Assembly: GCA_043228905.1 (NCBI GenBank)
Contig: JBHGNT010000016.1
Span: 10,230,001 to 10,294,000, forward strand
From: Azolla caroliniana
Taxonomy: Eukaryota > Polypodiophyta
DNA length: 64,000 bases
Reading direction: 5' to 3'
Numbering within the stretch: position 1 is the first letter of the stretch; every line of letters starts with the position of its first letter. A model generated the notes under the pieces. That model saw only the letters and a list, made by a program, of their open reading frames with translations. It did no database searches and had not been told where the DNA came from. Made by a program: the position numbers and the translations under genes. Shown here in pieces: positions 1 to 9,456 of this stretch.

Positions 1-49
1 GCCCCCGCAGTCCCGTCTCGTTTCACACACAAAAGTGAAATAACCAACA
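1..49 (+). repeat. 3' end of gypsy A 5' LTR
   Basis: The sequence ends in ...AACCAACA just before a PBS-like site, as expected for the CA terminus of an LTR. Only the last 49 bases lie in the window. The placement is by analogy with gypsy E, whose LTR ends ...ACGTGACA before a near-identical PBS. Confidence 0.6.
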
Positions 50-53
50 TATT

Positions 54-66
54 TGGTGAACCCGAC
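54..66 (+). other. Primer binding site of gypsy A
   Basis: TGGTGAACCCGAC starts four bases after the LTR end. Gypsy E has TGGTGAACCTGAC in the same place. A PBS starting TGG pairs with a tRNA 3' CCA end. The tRNA species was not identified. Confidence 0.55.
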
Positions 67-1720
67 ATGAAAGAGGCAGCAAAGGTGTTGAAGATGAGGG
101 GATCTGAGCTTGCTGAAGCTATGGTGGTAGCCATTGACCGGCTAGTGAGCGCTCGTGAGGGAACACGTACCCTCAACAGAGCCATAGAATCGATCGTCAG
201 CACCATAGGCCGATTTGGTGGTAAGAATGCCACGAGCTATTTGGAGGCCTATCGGGACGAGATGATAATGAGGGACATCCCTGAAGACAGACGGTTGTCC
301 GGATTCCCTCGAGTGGTGACGCCGATCATCCATGGAGAGGTGCTCGAGGCGCTGGCCGGATGCCAGACATGGGAGATTTTCGGGGAGCGGCTCCTCGAAA
401 GGTATGGATTCGACGACTCACTTCGACTGTCGAAGTGGGACTTCATAGCATGGGTCGAAAGCCCTGGAAACGGGAGGAGCACATTGGTGCTCCTCCAGGA
501 ATTCGAAACACGGTTCGCGCGGTTATCGGCGTTGGACCGAACCGTGCTCGATACGAGCCGGGTACTGTTGTTCGTCAAAGCGATTGACGCATTGGACAGA
601 GAAAAGGTAGGTCTCTTGTTGGAGACCGACGAAGGGCTCACGACTGACTGGGTTGTGGTCAAAGGAGTCTGCAGTTGTTTTGACAAACGGCGGGAGTGGA
701 GTGATGAAGGGTTGTCTGCAGCGAGGCCCGTCCTGGCAAGGCAGTTCCAAGAGCCCTTGCAGCCAAGAAAAGAAGAAACCCGAAGTTGGCTTGAGACGGG
801 GTCGGCGTCGAGCGCCGTGGTCAAAGGTTCCTCCGGAGGAGTGGCACTGGAGGAGTTGACACAAATGGTGCGCGACCTCCAGATCACGCAAGCACGTCGG
901 GACCTCGGCGACCAACCTCGCGACCGAAGACCGCCGGCAGGACAGCAATGCATATGGTGCGACGCAGTCGTCCATGCCCAGAGAGACTAACACGGTGTAC
1001 CTCTGGAATGGGCGAGTGCACACCAGCGAGACTCGGAGAGCCCTGGAATTGAATACCGGGCATGGCGGAATGAAGAGGCTGATGGGTGAGGCCGCCACGC
1101 ATCACACTGAATCGGTAGGAATCCGGGTCGGGGGCAACGAAGGACAGAAGGCAAGCCACTCTGGGTTCTGGCCACTAGTGTTGGAAGGCCTCTCTGAAGT
1201 CCGGTTAAAGAAGGAAGAAGCAAACCGCGCGGAGCAGCGGATCCGAGAGGTCACCGGGTGGGACGACCCAGTCGAAGAAAAGTCTACCTTCATAGAAGCT
1301 GCATGCTAGAACTACGAGGTTTTGGTAGAAGACAAGTGAGTGGGAAAGGCTAGAGGGGCTGATCCCTTGCAATGGTATGACACCCGGTTTGGCCCAAAAA
1401 AGACTGACGCCGGCAATTCCAGCATACCGGACAAGGCTAAGCCAGCCGGGTACCAGCTGAGCATTGAGATAGAAAGAACGACAGACCTATGGAAGGTCCT
1501 CGAAGAGCGGATCCTTGACAACAAGGTGGAGTTGTCACTGAGAGAAGTGCTTGGAATCGCCAAAAAGGAGTTCCACGACTCCATTGTGGACTTGGTGAAG
1601 CACAAACGGCTCTCCACGGAACCAGAACCGGAGAAGCTCGTAGAGGTGCGGACTATGCATTTAGAGGATGCGGCCTTGGAGGACGAGTTGGCGGAAAGCC
1701 ATTATTCTAAGTTACACTAG
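67..1720 (+). pseudogene. gag of gypsy A, broken
   Basis: Encodes the particle structural protein. The first frame (67-990) begins with MKEAAKVLKMRGSELAEAM and is colinear with the gag of gypsy E, sharing MRDIPE.RRL.GFPRV and LDTSRVLLFVK. It runs into the nucleocapsid knuckle CIWCDAVVHAQRD and then hits TAA at 988-990. The final Cys and about ten residues present in gypsy E are lost. Homology resumes in other frames at 974-1309 (VYLWNGRVHTSETRR; TAG at its end) and 1340-1720 (stop TAG). At least one deletion and two stops make it non-functional. Confidence 0.85.
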
Positions 1721-1723
1721 GCC

Positions 1724-2604
1724 AGAGCCACTACCGAGACCCCTGTCCGGATTGGGGATGTGCAAGAGCCGGTAGTGGCGTTGATAGACCATGGATCCGA
1801 GATCAATCTGATGTCCATGGACTTTTACAAAAGGGGGAAATGGTCGATCAACACCAAACACGGCTGGAAGATACGCGCGGCGACCCGCGCTACGGAGGAG
1901 TTGCACGGGGCGTGCCCGAACGTACGCGTGAAGATCGGCGACGTCGAGATAGACCAACACTTTCTTGTGCAAGAGACGTCCTCACACCTAGTGATACTCG
2001 GCGAACCATACATCACGGCAGCACACATGGAGACAAAGGTGCTCAACAACGGCTCGGCATACGCGCGTGTGAAGTGTCAAGACGGATGACACTCCATCCA
2101 ATTTCTGACCGTAAGAGCGAATCATGAGCGTAACCACAAGACTCTCAGCAGCGACAGCCGAGGGGATTTTTCAAGAGGGCTTTCAAGGTGTGGGGCCGCG
2201 ATAGTCCGGACACGTCGGAGGAACCCCACACCTATACCATAGGTAGGAAATTTTGGCTCTCCGACAACAGAGGTTGTACGTTAACCAGCATCGGCGGCAG
2301 GGAGAAGAAGAAGGTGGAAGAGCGGCTTAGGTCATGCGGGGCTCTCCTCCCCGATGAGGAAATTAGTGGCGCCGTGGAGGCGGTCTTGTTTGACGACACC
2401 TTGGGAGAGCTGTGCAGTGTAGTCGATGAGGGCCTTAACGAAGACCGGACAATTCCGGTTAGCTCAGTGGAGATGTACGAAGTCATCACAGACTTCGTGG
2501 AAAAGATCAGGCTGGGTCGGACAGCCTACGTGAATACGAAGTACAAGATTGTGGACCGGAAGGTGAGGCCCATCGCGGCACCCTTGCCAGAGGGCAGCGT
2601 GGAC
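1724..2604 (+). pseudogene. Aspartic protease and linker of gypsy A
   Basis: The frame 1760-2089 carries the retroviral-type protease core. The active-site loop reads DHGSEINLMS (Asp codon at 1787), where most gypsy proteases have DTG or DSG. Gypsy E has the same DHG, so this is a family trait and not damage. The segment after TGA 2087-2089 is broken. The linker resumes at 2188 with a Tyr/Trp-rich stretch and the VDRKVRPIAAPLPEG motif that precedes RT in gypsy E. It ends abruptly near 2604 at the LINE junction. Confidence 0.8.
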
Positions 2605-4720
2605 ACTTACATGTAAAGTGGTACTCATCCTCTATCTCTATGTGACATCGACTACATATCCTTTCCTCCCTAGGGACTCCATTAGTACGACCATTCTCAA
2701 TCTCAAGTTGGTGAGATGATGATATTCTAAGTTGTCCAAATGGCAAACCTTAGTGCATTTGGTAAGAATGCATCTAGATATTTTGTTCGTGTAATAAAAC
2801 CTAACTTAGAGAACTGCATGAAGTGTTCCTTATAGTACAACATTTTAGATGGGAATGGCTCTAGTGGGGTGATCCATTTATAACGAGTGAAAATTTGCAA
2901 TATTTCTTGGCATATTACTTTATTGCGGTCCTCATGAGATATTAAAGTGTTATCAATCGCATGTTTGTACCTAAGGGAGGTAGGTTATTAATGTCTAGAA
3001 GGTTCGCGAGAAGCCTACTCACGACCATGCCATACCATGAGCTAGTATAGCCGGACTCATACAGTGATCGAGAGGCTTCAAAGGCTTGATGAGATATCCT
3101 ATCATGTGGTTGGCTATGTATCCTGTGAATAAAGGCTGCATGTTGAAAAAGTGCCTCTACTAACATCGGGGGTGAAGTGAACTCAGCCCTAATAATGTCA
3201 TGTGGTACTATTGATTTGCTTCGGAGTTGGCGTGATAATATCATCGCCAATGGTCTCTCTAAGTACGTCCACATGAAATATGGTAGCCCTGGAGCCCAAA
3301 CCACTGATGCATACATGAGGGAGGGGGTCACTAATGAGTCAAAGAGCCACCCTTTAGTCTGTGGCTCTTGAACGTATGCTTGGTGGCATTGTCTCTCTAG
3401 GAGTGAGAGGGATGCATGTCCTCTCGTAAGCCCGTCCGTCATTGCCCGTGTCATAAAAAATTTACCTAAGTGGGCACTGAAAGTGACTCCAAGATAGACA
3501 TATGATCCAGCCACCTCAACTGGGCTATGGGAGATGGTTAGGTGACACTTAGCTCTAACTTGGGCTTATGTGTGGAAGATAAGGACTTTAGTTTTCCCTA
3601 GATTCACTACCAATCCTCATTGTGCGCAAAAGTCATCTAAGACATTAAGGTGCCTTCGTAGGTCGTGTTTGGATTCAAAGAGCAAAACTATGTTGTCTAC
3701 ATAGAGCAAGATACGAACCTGTGTATCCCTAGGGACTACTCCGTTGCATCCCTTACGGCCAATAAAATCTGTGATCTCATCAATGTAGATCCCAAAAAGA
3801 GTCAGTGATAGGGGGCAGCCTTGTTTTACACCAATAGTGCTAGTGAAGCAATTGGATAGGCCACCTGGGCATCCGACACACCCGAAGACTTGCTCATATA
3901 GTGTGGAGATCCCAAATCATGTCATATGATATCCTCAAGCTTTTAAGCCTATCAAACGATCGCTCTCTAGGGACCGTGTCAAAGGCTTTGCGGAAGTCCA
4001 AAAAACAACAATATAATTTCTTCTTGCAAGCCTTTGTCTAGTCAATTATGCATCTGTTCATGTGCGTGAAGATTTGGGGTCTCCATATAATCGCTAAGCT
4101 CTACTTCCATTACTGCACCATATAATTTAGCAAGGGTATGACCTATCATAATGGTCCTATATGTACTTGGGTCCATGACACCCCCCCCCCTTTATGTATT
4201 GGGGGCCACTGTGGTGGAAAACCCTCAGCAAGGGCACAATTTAATATTAGAGTTAGAAAGGGAGCTAGGCACTCTCGCGCATATATGATGTGTTTTGCTC
4301 GCAATCCTGTGTGGTCCATGGACTTCCTATGTTGTAATTTCTTTATGACCTTCGTGACCCTAGAGGTCGTGAAAAGTGTCACCATGGTAGGTCGGGGCGT
4401 AGAAGGCATTGGAATGGGTGGCTGCTTTGGGATTTGGTAAAGTCTCTCTGTATATGTGTGCCAAGTGTTGGGATCCTCGATGGGTGTTTGTAGTCTTTGT
4501 TCCCGTAGTCTGTTCCATGCAGTGGTGCAATTGCTACTCATGAACATATGGTAGAGTTCCCAATATTGGGATGCCACCCACGCTCGTCCCTTACGACGTG
4601 TCATCTTGCGCATTTCTTTGCGAGCTTGTACTGAGGTAATAGTGAAATTGAGTTACGATACTGTAAGTTGTCTATGTAAGTCCCTATAATCCTCATCATA
4701 CCATCTATTTTGTGGTATAG
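2605..4720 (-). pseudogene. LINE reverse transcriptase, 3' portion
   Basis: This is the RT and C-terminal part of a non-LTR retrotransposon, read on the minus strand from 4720 down. Landmarks in order: NRWYDEDYRDLHRQL near 4700 (linker before RT); KSMDHTGLRAKHII near 4300; RT motif A as LDFRKAFDTVP near 4000; GVKQGCPLSLTLFGIYIDE near 3800; a degenerate catalytic box YVDN instead of YADD near 3705; SYVYLGVTF at 3500; and a C-terminal CSRC...H..CKC knuckle at about 2656-2603. Many stops and frame changes split it. The 5' part continues at 19026, and joining the two sides across Cop1 restores one frame. No 3' UTR or poly-A tail is seen. Confidence 0.85.
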
Positions 4721-4725
4721 ATCCT

Positions 4726-5168
4726 TCTTAAGAATTAGGTAATTAACTAGGGTTAATTAGTGACTAATTATGTGAGTAGTTAAGCAGTTGAAGATTATGT
4801 GATATGTGTGTGTATATGTGTGAGAGGAAGAGAGAGAGGAAGTTAACACTTATGAACACGAGACAAGATGGGGGATGATTAACTATATTAAAAAGCACCA
4901 TTGAATACAAAAATGCCCACAATGAGGTATATATACAACTCATGTACAATGGTGCACATGTGTGAGTAGAATATAGGTAGAAGGATGTAAGTCCTATATT
5001 CAATATACTTGGTAGTGGAAGATCTTGAATGTATCTCCATTTACGTATGAGTACAAAATCCTATTTAAGGGTTTAAGGTAAACACACTAACTAGATTCTA
5101 TCTAGGTAACTACTAAGTTAGGTTTGTTGACTAACTAACTAAACTAAGTTGAACTTGATATCTCAACG
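4726..5168 (-). repeat. Cop1 3' LTR
   Basis: It aligns over its length with the dissected LTR at 7923-19020 (shared GAATTAGGTAA start and AACTAAGTTGA near the end). Both termini have decayed: TC replaces TG at 4726 and CG replaces CA at 5168. Net lengths of the two LTRs are about 440 bp each. Confidence 0.88.
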
Positions 5169-5184
5169 CACCCCCTCAAGCTAA
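5169..5184 (-). other. Cop1 polypurine tract
   Basis: Read on the minus strand this is AGCTTGAGGGGGTG directly before the 3' LTR, a typical copia plus-strand priming tract. Confidence 0.75.
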
Positions 5185-5289
5185 AGTGTGAGGCATCTAA
5201 CGTTCGCTTTCATTTTCGTCGGCTTCCGTCCGGCCTTCGGATTTCTTCAGCCTTTCCGAGGCAGTTGATTCCTCCCCCTCAAACCTGTT

Positions 5290-7095
5290 TCGAAGGCTTG
5301 GGTCGACTGCTTTCACCTATCGTGGGTCACAAACCACTTCTACAGAGCTCTTGGGCTCTTGTTCGGCTAGTACCTTCATCGCGAAGGCATAATGATGGGC
5401 CATGTACTCATTGTCGCCGAGCCGAGTGACGAGTTTCTTTTCTCTAGATGAGCGTCAAAGTTTTTCACTCGCCGATGGGCGCGCCTTCTTTACTCCAGGT
5501 GTCTGCATGATGGGCACACCAAACTCACTACCTAGTGAGCGAGCTAACACATCCGAATCACTATCGTTGTGGTGATCGACTTCGTATTCGGACATCTTAC
5601 CTTTGCATTTATCCAAGTTCGGACTTGCTCGCGACGTGCTTTGGTCATGTGAAGGCTCATGTGGGCCACTTAGCTCTGTAGAGCTTGGATTTTCCTTTGG
5701 TAAAGGACTTGGCCGAATATCGTCGTCTGAGTTGACGTTCGACTCTTTCTCGATCGGGTCGGATGGGGCCGAATCGGGCTTATACCAAGATGCCGATTCG
5801 TCGAAGACTACATCCCGACTTATCTGAACCGCTTGAGTCAAGAGGTTGAAGCAGTTGTATGCCATCTTCTCGGACGAGTATCCTACGAGGATACATTTCT
5901 TCGACTTCACACCGGGTTTCTGCTCGGGATGTGTACATTCGCAATGCTTCCGAACACCTTAAGGTGCGACAGGATCGGCTTACATCCGACAAGGAGCTCG
6001 TATGGAGTTAGCTCATCATGCACTTCATTAGTGGTGCATTGATGCATGAGATAGAGGGTTGTGGATGCCGCTTCGGCCCAATAAATGTTTGGCGCGTGCT
6101 ACCTCGAGTATTTGCCGATTCTTCCTTTCGGTGACTCCATTTTTTTGGGGTGTGTGTCGGCACAAAACTTCTCTCCAAATGCCTTCACGTTGGAGGTAGG
6201 AGATGAATTCATCGGAGAAGTACTCCTTTCCTCCATCCGATCGTAGGCATCGAATGCGCTGACTGGTTTTGTTTTCGACTTGGCTCTTGAGCATTCGAAA
6301 GTGGGAGAGCATGTCATTCTTCTTCTTCTTCGGAAAGATCCACGCGTAGCGCGAGTAGTTGTTGATGAAGGTGACGTAGTATTGGCATCCACCAATCATC
6401 GGCATTTGAGCCCGTCCCCATATATCCGAGTGTATGACGTCGAGGAGGCCTTTGCTTGCATAGCTCTCCTTTGGAGAATGGGAGTCGATGTTGTTTGTCG
6501 AGTTGACATGCTTCGCATACTCGGTCGACCCGAATGTCGGAAGTCTGATGACGACTCCCTTTGTTTGCATAGCTCGGAGCCGTTGGAGGTTTATGTGGCC
6601 GATTCTCTTGTGCCACAACTCGATGTTGGTCTCGGTCTCGAATGGGACATTGCCAATGTGTCGAATGGGATGTGTGGTGTCATCTCCTGTCTCTATGACA
6701 CCAGGTCGATACAACATTTGTAAGTCACAAAACCACTCTTGGTGTGACGTCATATGATGTGAGGCACTGGAGTCGACGAACAACACATCTTCCGCGTTGG
6801 AGGTGCTTGTGGAGTCGGAAGTCGTTATAGAGTTCGCTCTATGTCTCATTACGAATGGACCACTGTAGTCGTCGTATTCGGAGTTGTTGGCGTAGTTTGT
6901 GAGTTGTTGGCTTGTCAAAGCCAACTCACTTCTCTTCTTCTGACATTCTTCTTCGCGATGGCGGATCTTCCCACAATAGTTGCAAGTAAGTGGCATTGTT
7001 TGCCTACCTTGTTCTGCATGGAAGCTCCCCCTTCTTCCAAAGGTTCCTCGATGACTTCTGTCTTGTTGTCGAAGGTTTGAGTTCCCTTTGTTCAA
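5290..7095 (-). pseudogene. Cop1 protease-integrase remnant
   Basis: Minus-strand copia polyprotein remnant. In order: a CCHC knuckle CNYCGKIRHREEEC, a damaged protease loop FVDSSASHHMTSH (DSS instead of DSG), the GAG-pre-integrase HKRIGHINLQRLRAM, then the integrase core with SDIWG, RSDGGKEYFSDEF and NGVTERKNRQILE as the D, D, E residues. About 50-60 residues between the protease and the HKRIGHIN motif are missing compared with copia G. After the integrase linker the frame reaches [12 protein letters not shown], the stretch just before RT in copia G, and then goes straight to the 3' end. RT and RNase H are deleted. Confidence 0.85.
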
Positions 7096-7756
7096 TGGGT
7101 CAAATCGACCTCTTCTACCGCCTCGACCTCATCCTCGGCCACCATCTGAATTCGAGAAGACCATTTGTCCTTTCGACATCCTGGTCTTGGTTCGGACGTG
7201 GTTCTCTTCAACCATTAGCATTGATTAAAGGTTGAAGAACAAAGGAGGGGTTTCCCTCGCTAAGATTGTCGTCCTCAACGAGTCAAATCGTTGTGCGAGG
7301 CCGCCCAAAGCACACATGGTCTTCGTCGACGTTTACGTTGATGGAGCCAAGCGATTTGCAAATGCTCTTGATCTTGGTGGTGTAGTTCGACACAGACATA
7401 TCCTTTTGCCGAATGTTATTCAACTCTTGTCGAAGTTGACGCTTCCGGGCGGTCATGTTGGTGGCAAAACGTTTCTTTAAGTTCGCCCACGCTTCTTTAG
7501 GTGTCTGGGTGTCTCGAATGTTGCTAAGCATGTGGTCGTGGACACATGTTGCCAAGAAATACATGACTCGACTCGCCGCTTGCTCCCATGTTGAGTAGTC
7601 GGCGTTCTTTGGGTCAGGTCAATTTCCTTGTGCGTCGTTGATGTAGCTCCAATACCCTTGGCCGACAAGGTATTTGTTCATCTTGTACTCCCAAGATGAA
7701 TAATTGCTCCGGTCTAGCTTTTCATTAGGGAGCGAGCTACCCATTTGTGTGTTCAT
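7096..7756 (-). pseudogene. Cop1 gag
   Basis: The likely start is the ATG at 7756 (minus), giving MNTQMGSS..., the same start as Cop2 gag (MNTQMGSALPSEKL). Recognisable UBN2-type copia gag stretches are YFLATCVHDHMLSNIRD, PKEAWANLKKRFATN and RQELNNIRQKDMSVSNYT in 7283-7668. The frame is broken near 7620 and 7283. The knuckle lies in the next frame downstream. Confidence 0.8.
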
Positions 7757-7907
7757 GTTGATGTAGTGTCTTCCTTTTTCGTTTTTCTTCCTTCGGTCAC
7801 GTACGTGCTACGTAGCAGCACTACGGTAGCCGATAGCCTCATTTTGTCGTCGGCGTCTAGAACACACAATCATGGAGTCGGGTGGGTTTAGTGGATTTTC
7901 TAAACCA

Positions 7908-7922
7908 CACGTTCTGATATCA
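7908..7922 (-). other. Cop1 primer binding site
   Basis: Read on the minus strand, TGATATCAGAACG follows the 5' LTR directly. It is one or two changes from the initiator-tRNA-Met PBS TGGTATCAGAGC used by most plant copia elements. Confidence 0.75.
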
Positions 7923-8004
7923 TGTTAAGAATTAGGTAATCAACTAGGGTTAATTAGGACTAATTATGTGAGTAGTTAAGCAGCTAAAGATTATGTGATA
8001 TTTG
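7923..8004 (-). repeat. Cop1 5' LTR, piece 1
   Basis: First 82 bases of the LTR in plus orientation, starting TGTTAAGAATTAGG. They are cut at the target duplication ATTTG (8000-8004) made by S1. Confidence 0.88.
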
Positions 8005-8698
8005 TGTTGGGAGACAGGTCCCTCCGGATGGGAAGGGAGAAGAACAGTGTCGACGAAACGGTATGAGGAGTACCCGATTACGGAGAGCCGGATGGTGCAG
8101 GCCCGGTGAGAACCGGATGAGGAGTACCCGGCTACGGAGAGCCGGATGGTGCAGGCCCGGTGAGAACCGGATGAGGAGTACCCGGCTACGAAGAGCCGGA
8201 TGGTGCAGGCCCGGTTTGAACCGGAGGAAGAGACATATTCGTAAATATGTTTCTGAGAGCCCATCGAGGCTATATTTGTAAATAGCCGAAAAGTCATATT
8301 AGTATAAATATGACTTAGGGCAAACTTTTAGTATGATTATTGTAGTTGTTGTTATTTTTCTTGTTGGTGCAAGAAGAAGTGAGAGTGCGTAACTGTACAC
8401 ACACAGAGAGAGAGAGAGAGAGACGAGGTCGTTGCCTCTGTTGTAACCGCCGCCTGTGGCGAAGAGCGTGAGTCCGAGGTCATTGCCTCCGAGAACTCAC
8501 TGTTTTGTACTTTCATACATAGTGACAGTTTGCAGCCTGTGGGTTGCCGTGGTTTTTCCCCTAGTTTGGGGTTTTCCACGTAAACCTCCTGTGTATCTTT
8601 CTCCTCTTGGTGTCGTGTTCTATTTCCCGTTTTCAGTGTATGAAAAGAATCTCGGTTGTGGCCGAGCTTAGGGCATAAGGGAAGTGGGATTCCCGTCA
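8005..8698 (+). mobile_element. Solo LTR S1
   Basis: A 694-bp unit starting TGTTGGGAGACA and ending CCCGTCA, flanked by perfect 5-bp repeats ATTTG (8000-8004, 8699-8703) inside the Cop1 LTR. There is no internal region, so this is a solo LTR left by LTR-LTR recombination. Orientation is plus, from a TATA box TATAAATAT at about 8302 and a downstream (AG)n leader at about 8404-8423. It is not similar to any other LTR in the window. Confidence 0.85.
8063..8224 (+). repeat. Three 54-bp tandem repeats in S1
   Basis: Three units of 54 bp begin at 8063, 8117 and 8171, each containing GGAGTACCCG and GGATGGTGCAGGCCCGGT. They differ by a few bases only. They lie about 80 bp upstream of the TATA box, in U3, where repeated enhancer blocks are common in LTRs. 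Confidence 0.9.
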
Positions 8699-8703
8699 AT
8701 TTG

Positions 8704-8854
8704 TGTGTATGTGTGTGAGAGGAAGAGAGAGAGGAAGTTAACACTTATGAATACAAGACAAGATGGGAATGATTAACTATATTAGAAAGCATCATTGAAT
8801 ACAAAATATCCACAATGAGGTATATATACAACTCATGTACAACGGTGCACATGT
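8704..8854 (-). repeat. Cop1 5' LTR, piece 2
   Basis: Middle part of the LTR between S1 and gypsy B, colinear with about 4788-4962 of the intact LTR. It ends at the gypsy B insertion point. Confidence 0.85.
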
Positions 8855-9336
8855 TGTTAACCGGTTCTAGGGAAACACCTTCGATGAGCCCACAGGCTAT
8901 CGGTGTCAAGGGATCGTGTTACGTGGAAGCCTCTTCTACATAGGGAAACGGAAGGAGAATGGGGAGTGTACACGGGTTACAATCCGTTAGGCATAAACGT
9001 ACCTCGATTTACGAGTACGGGGAGAATACACAGATAGAAGATTAGAAAAACGAAACTTATATTAAATGATAAAGCTCACAACGATTACAGTACTCGGCTC
9101 TCAGCTGGAACAGTTAGTACAAAGCTTGCTGCTAGGATAATACTCTCGCTAAAACTGATCTAGATAATCCCCCCTTGAGTTATGCATAACTCGGGTTATA
9201 TAGTTTTCCTCTTGAGATAGAGCCAAGCCATCGGCTGATTGTGAGGGCTAAAACACGGCTATCTATTTCCTCACCTACTCTTCTACCTAACGGCGAGTTT
9301 ACATAATGTATTTATATTTCTAGCCTATGGACAACA
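8855..9336 (-). repeat. Gypsy B 3' LTR
   Basis: 482 bp, TGTTAACC...GGACAACA in plus orientation. It is closely similar to 18338-18808. The two differ by scattered substitutions and a short block present only here (about 8965-8979). Confidence 0.9.
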
Positions 9337-9353
9337 CCTGGCACGCCCGTGGG
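9337..9353 (-). other. Conserved box next to gypsy B 3' LTR
   Basis: On the minus strand the internal region ends CCCACGGGCGTGCCAGG before the LTR. A polypurine tract is expected here but not seen. The same box occurs at the 3' LTR junctions of gypsy C and gypsy D. In gypsy B it is also the inverse of the PBS. Confidence 0.7.
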
Positions 9354-9456
9354 ATAAGACTTTGTCCGTCGGACCCACGGTTCACAATGTAGAGGGGTAA
9401 CCATGGATTTGGCAAAAACAAAACAAATTACAAAAATTGCCCGTTTATACGAGGGC

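Larger units (their letters stand above)
1..2604 (+). mobile_element. Ty3/gypsy element A, 5' part only
   Basis: The window opens inside the 5' LTR. PBS, gag, protease and the region leading to RT follow on the plus strand. The order and sequence match gypsy E (32592-39975) almost to the start of RT. Homology stops near 2604, where a minus-strand LINE begins, so RT, RNase H, integrase and the 3' LTR are missing here. The copy has several stops and frame changes and is non-coding as it stands. Gypsy E is the best internal reference. Confidence 0.85.

Noticed and set aside
249-953. Long antisense ORFs opposite gypsy gag (also 33477-34247, 35334-36074, 51790-52566, 59519-60289)
   Set aside because: They mirror codon bias of the sense frame, are Ser/Arg/Pro-rich and have no recognisable domain.
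8063-8224. CRISPR-like direct repeats
   Set aside because: The units are contiguous without spacers and lie in a plant LTR.
9337-9353. tRNA gene ends at the CGGGCGTGCCA boxes
   Set aside because: No tRNA cloverleaf or A/B boxes upstream. They are LTR-adjacent sites.
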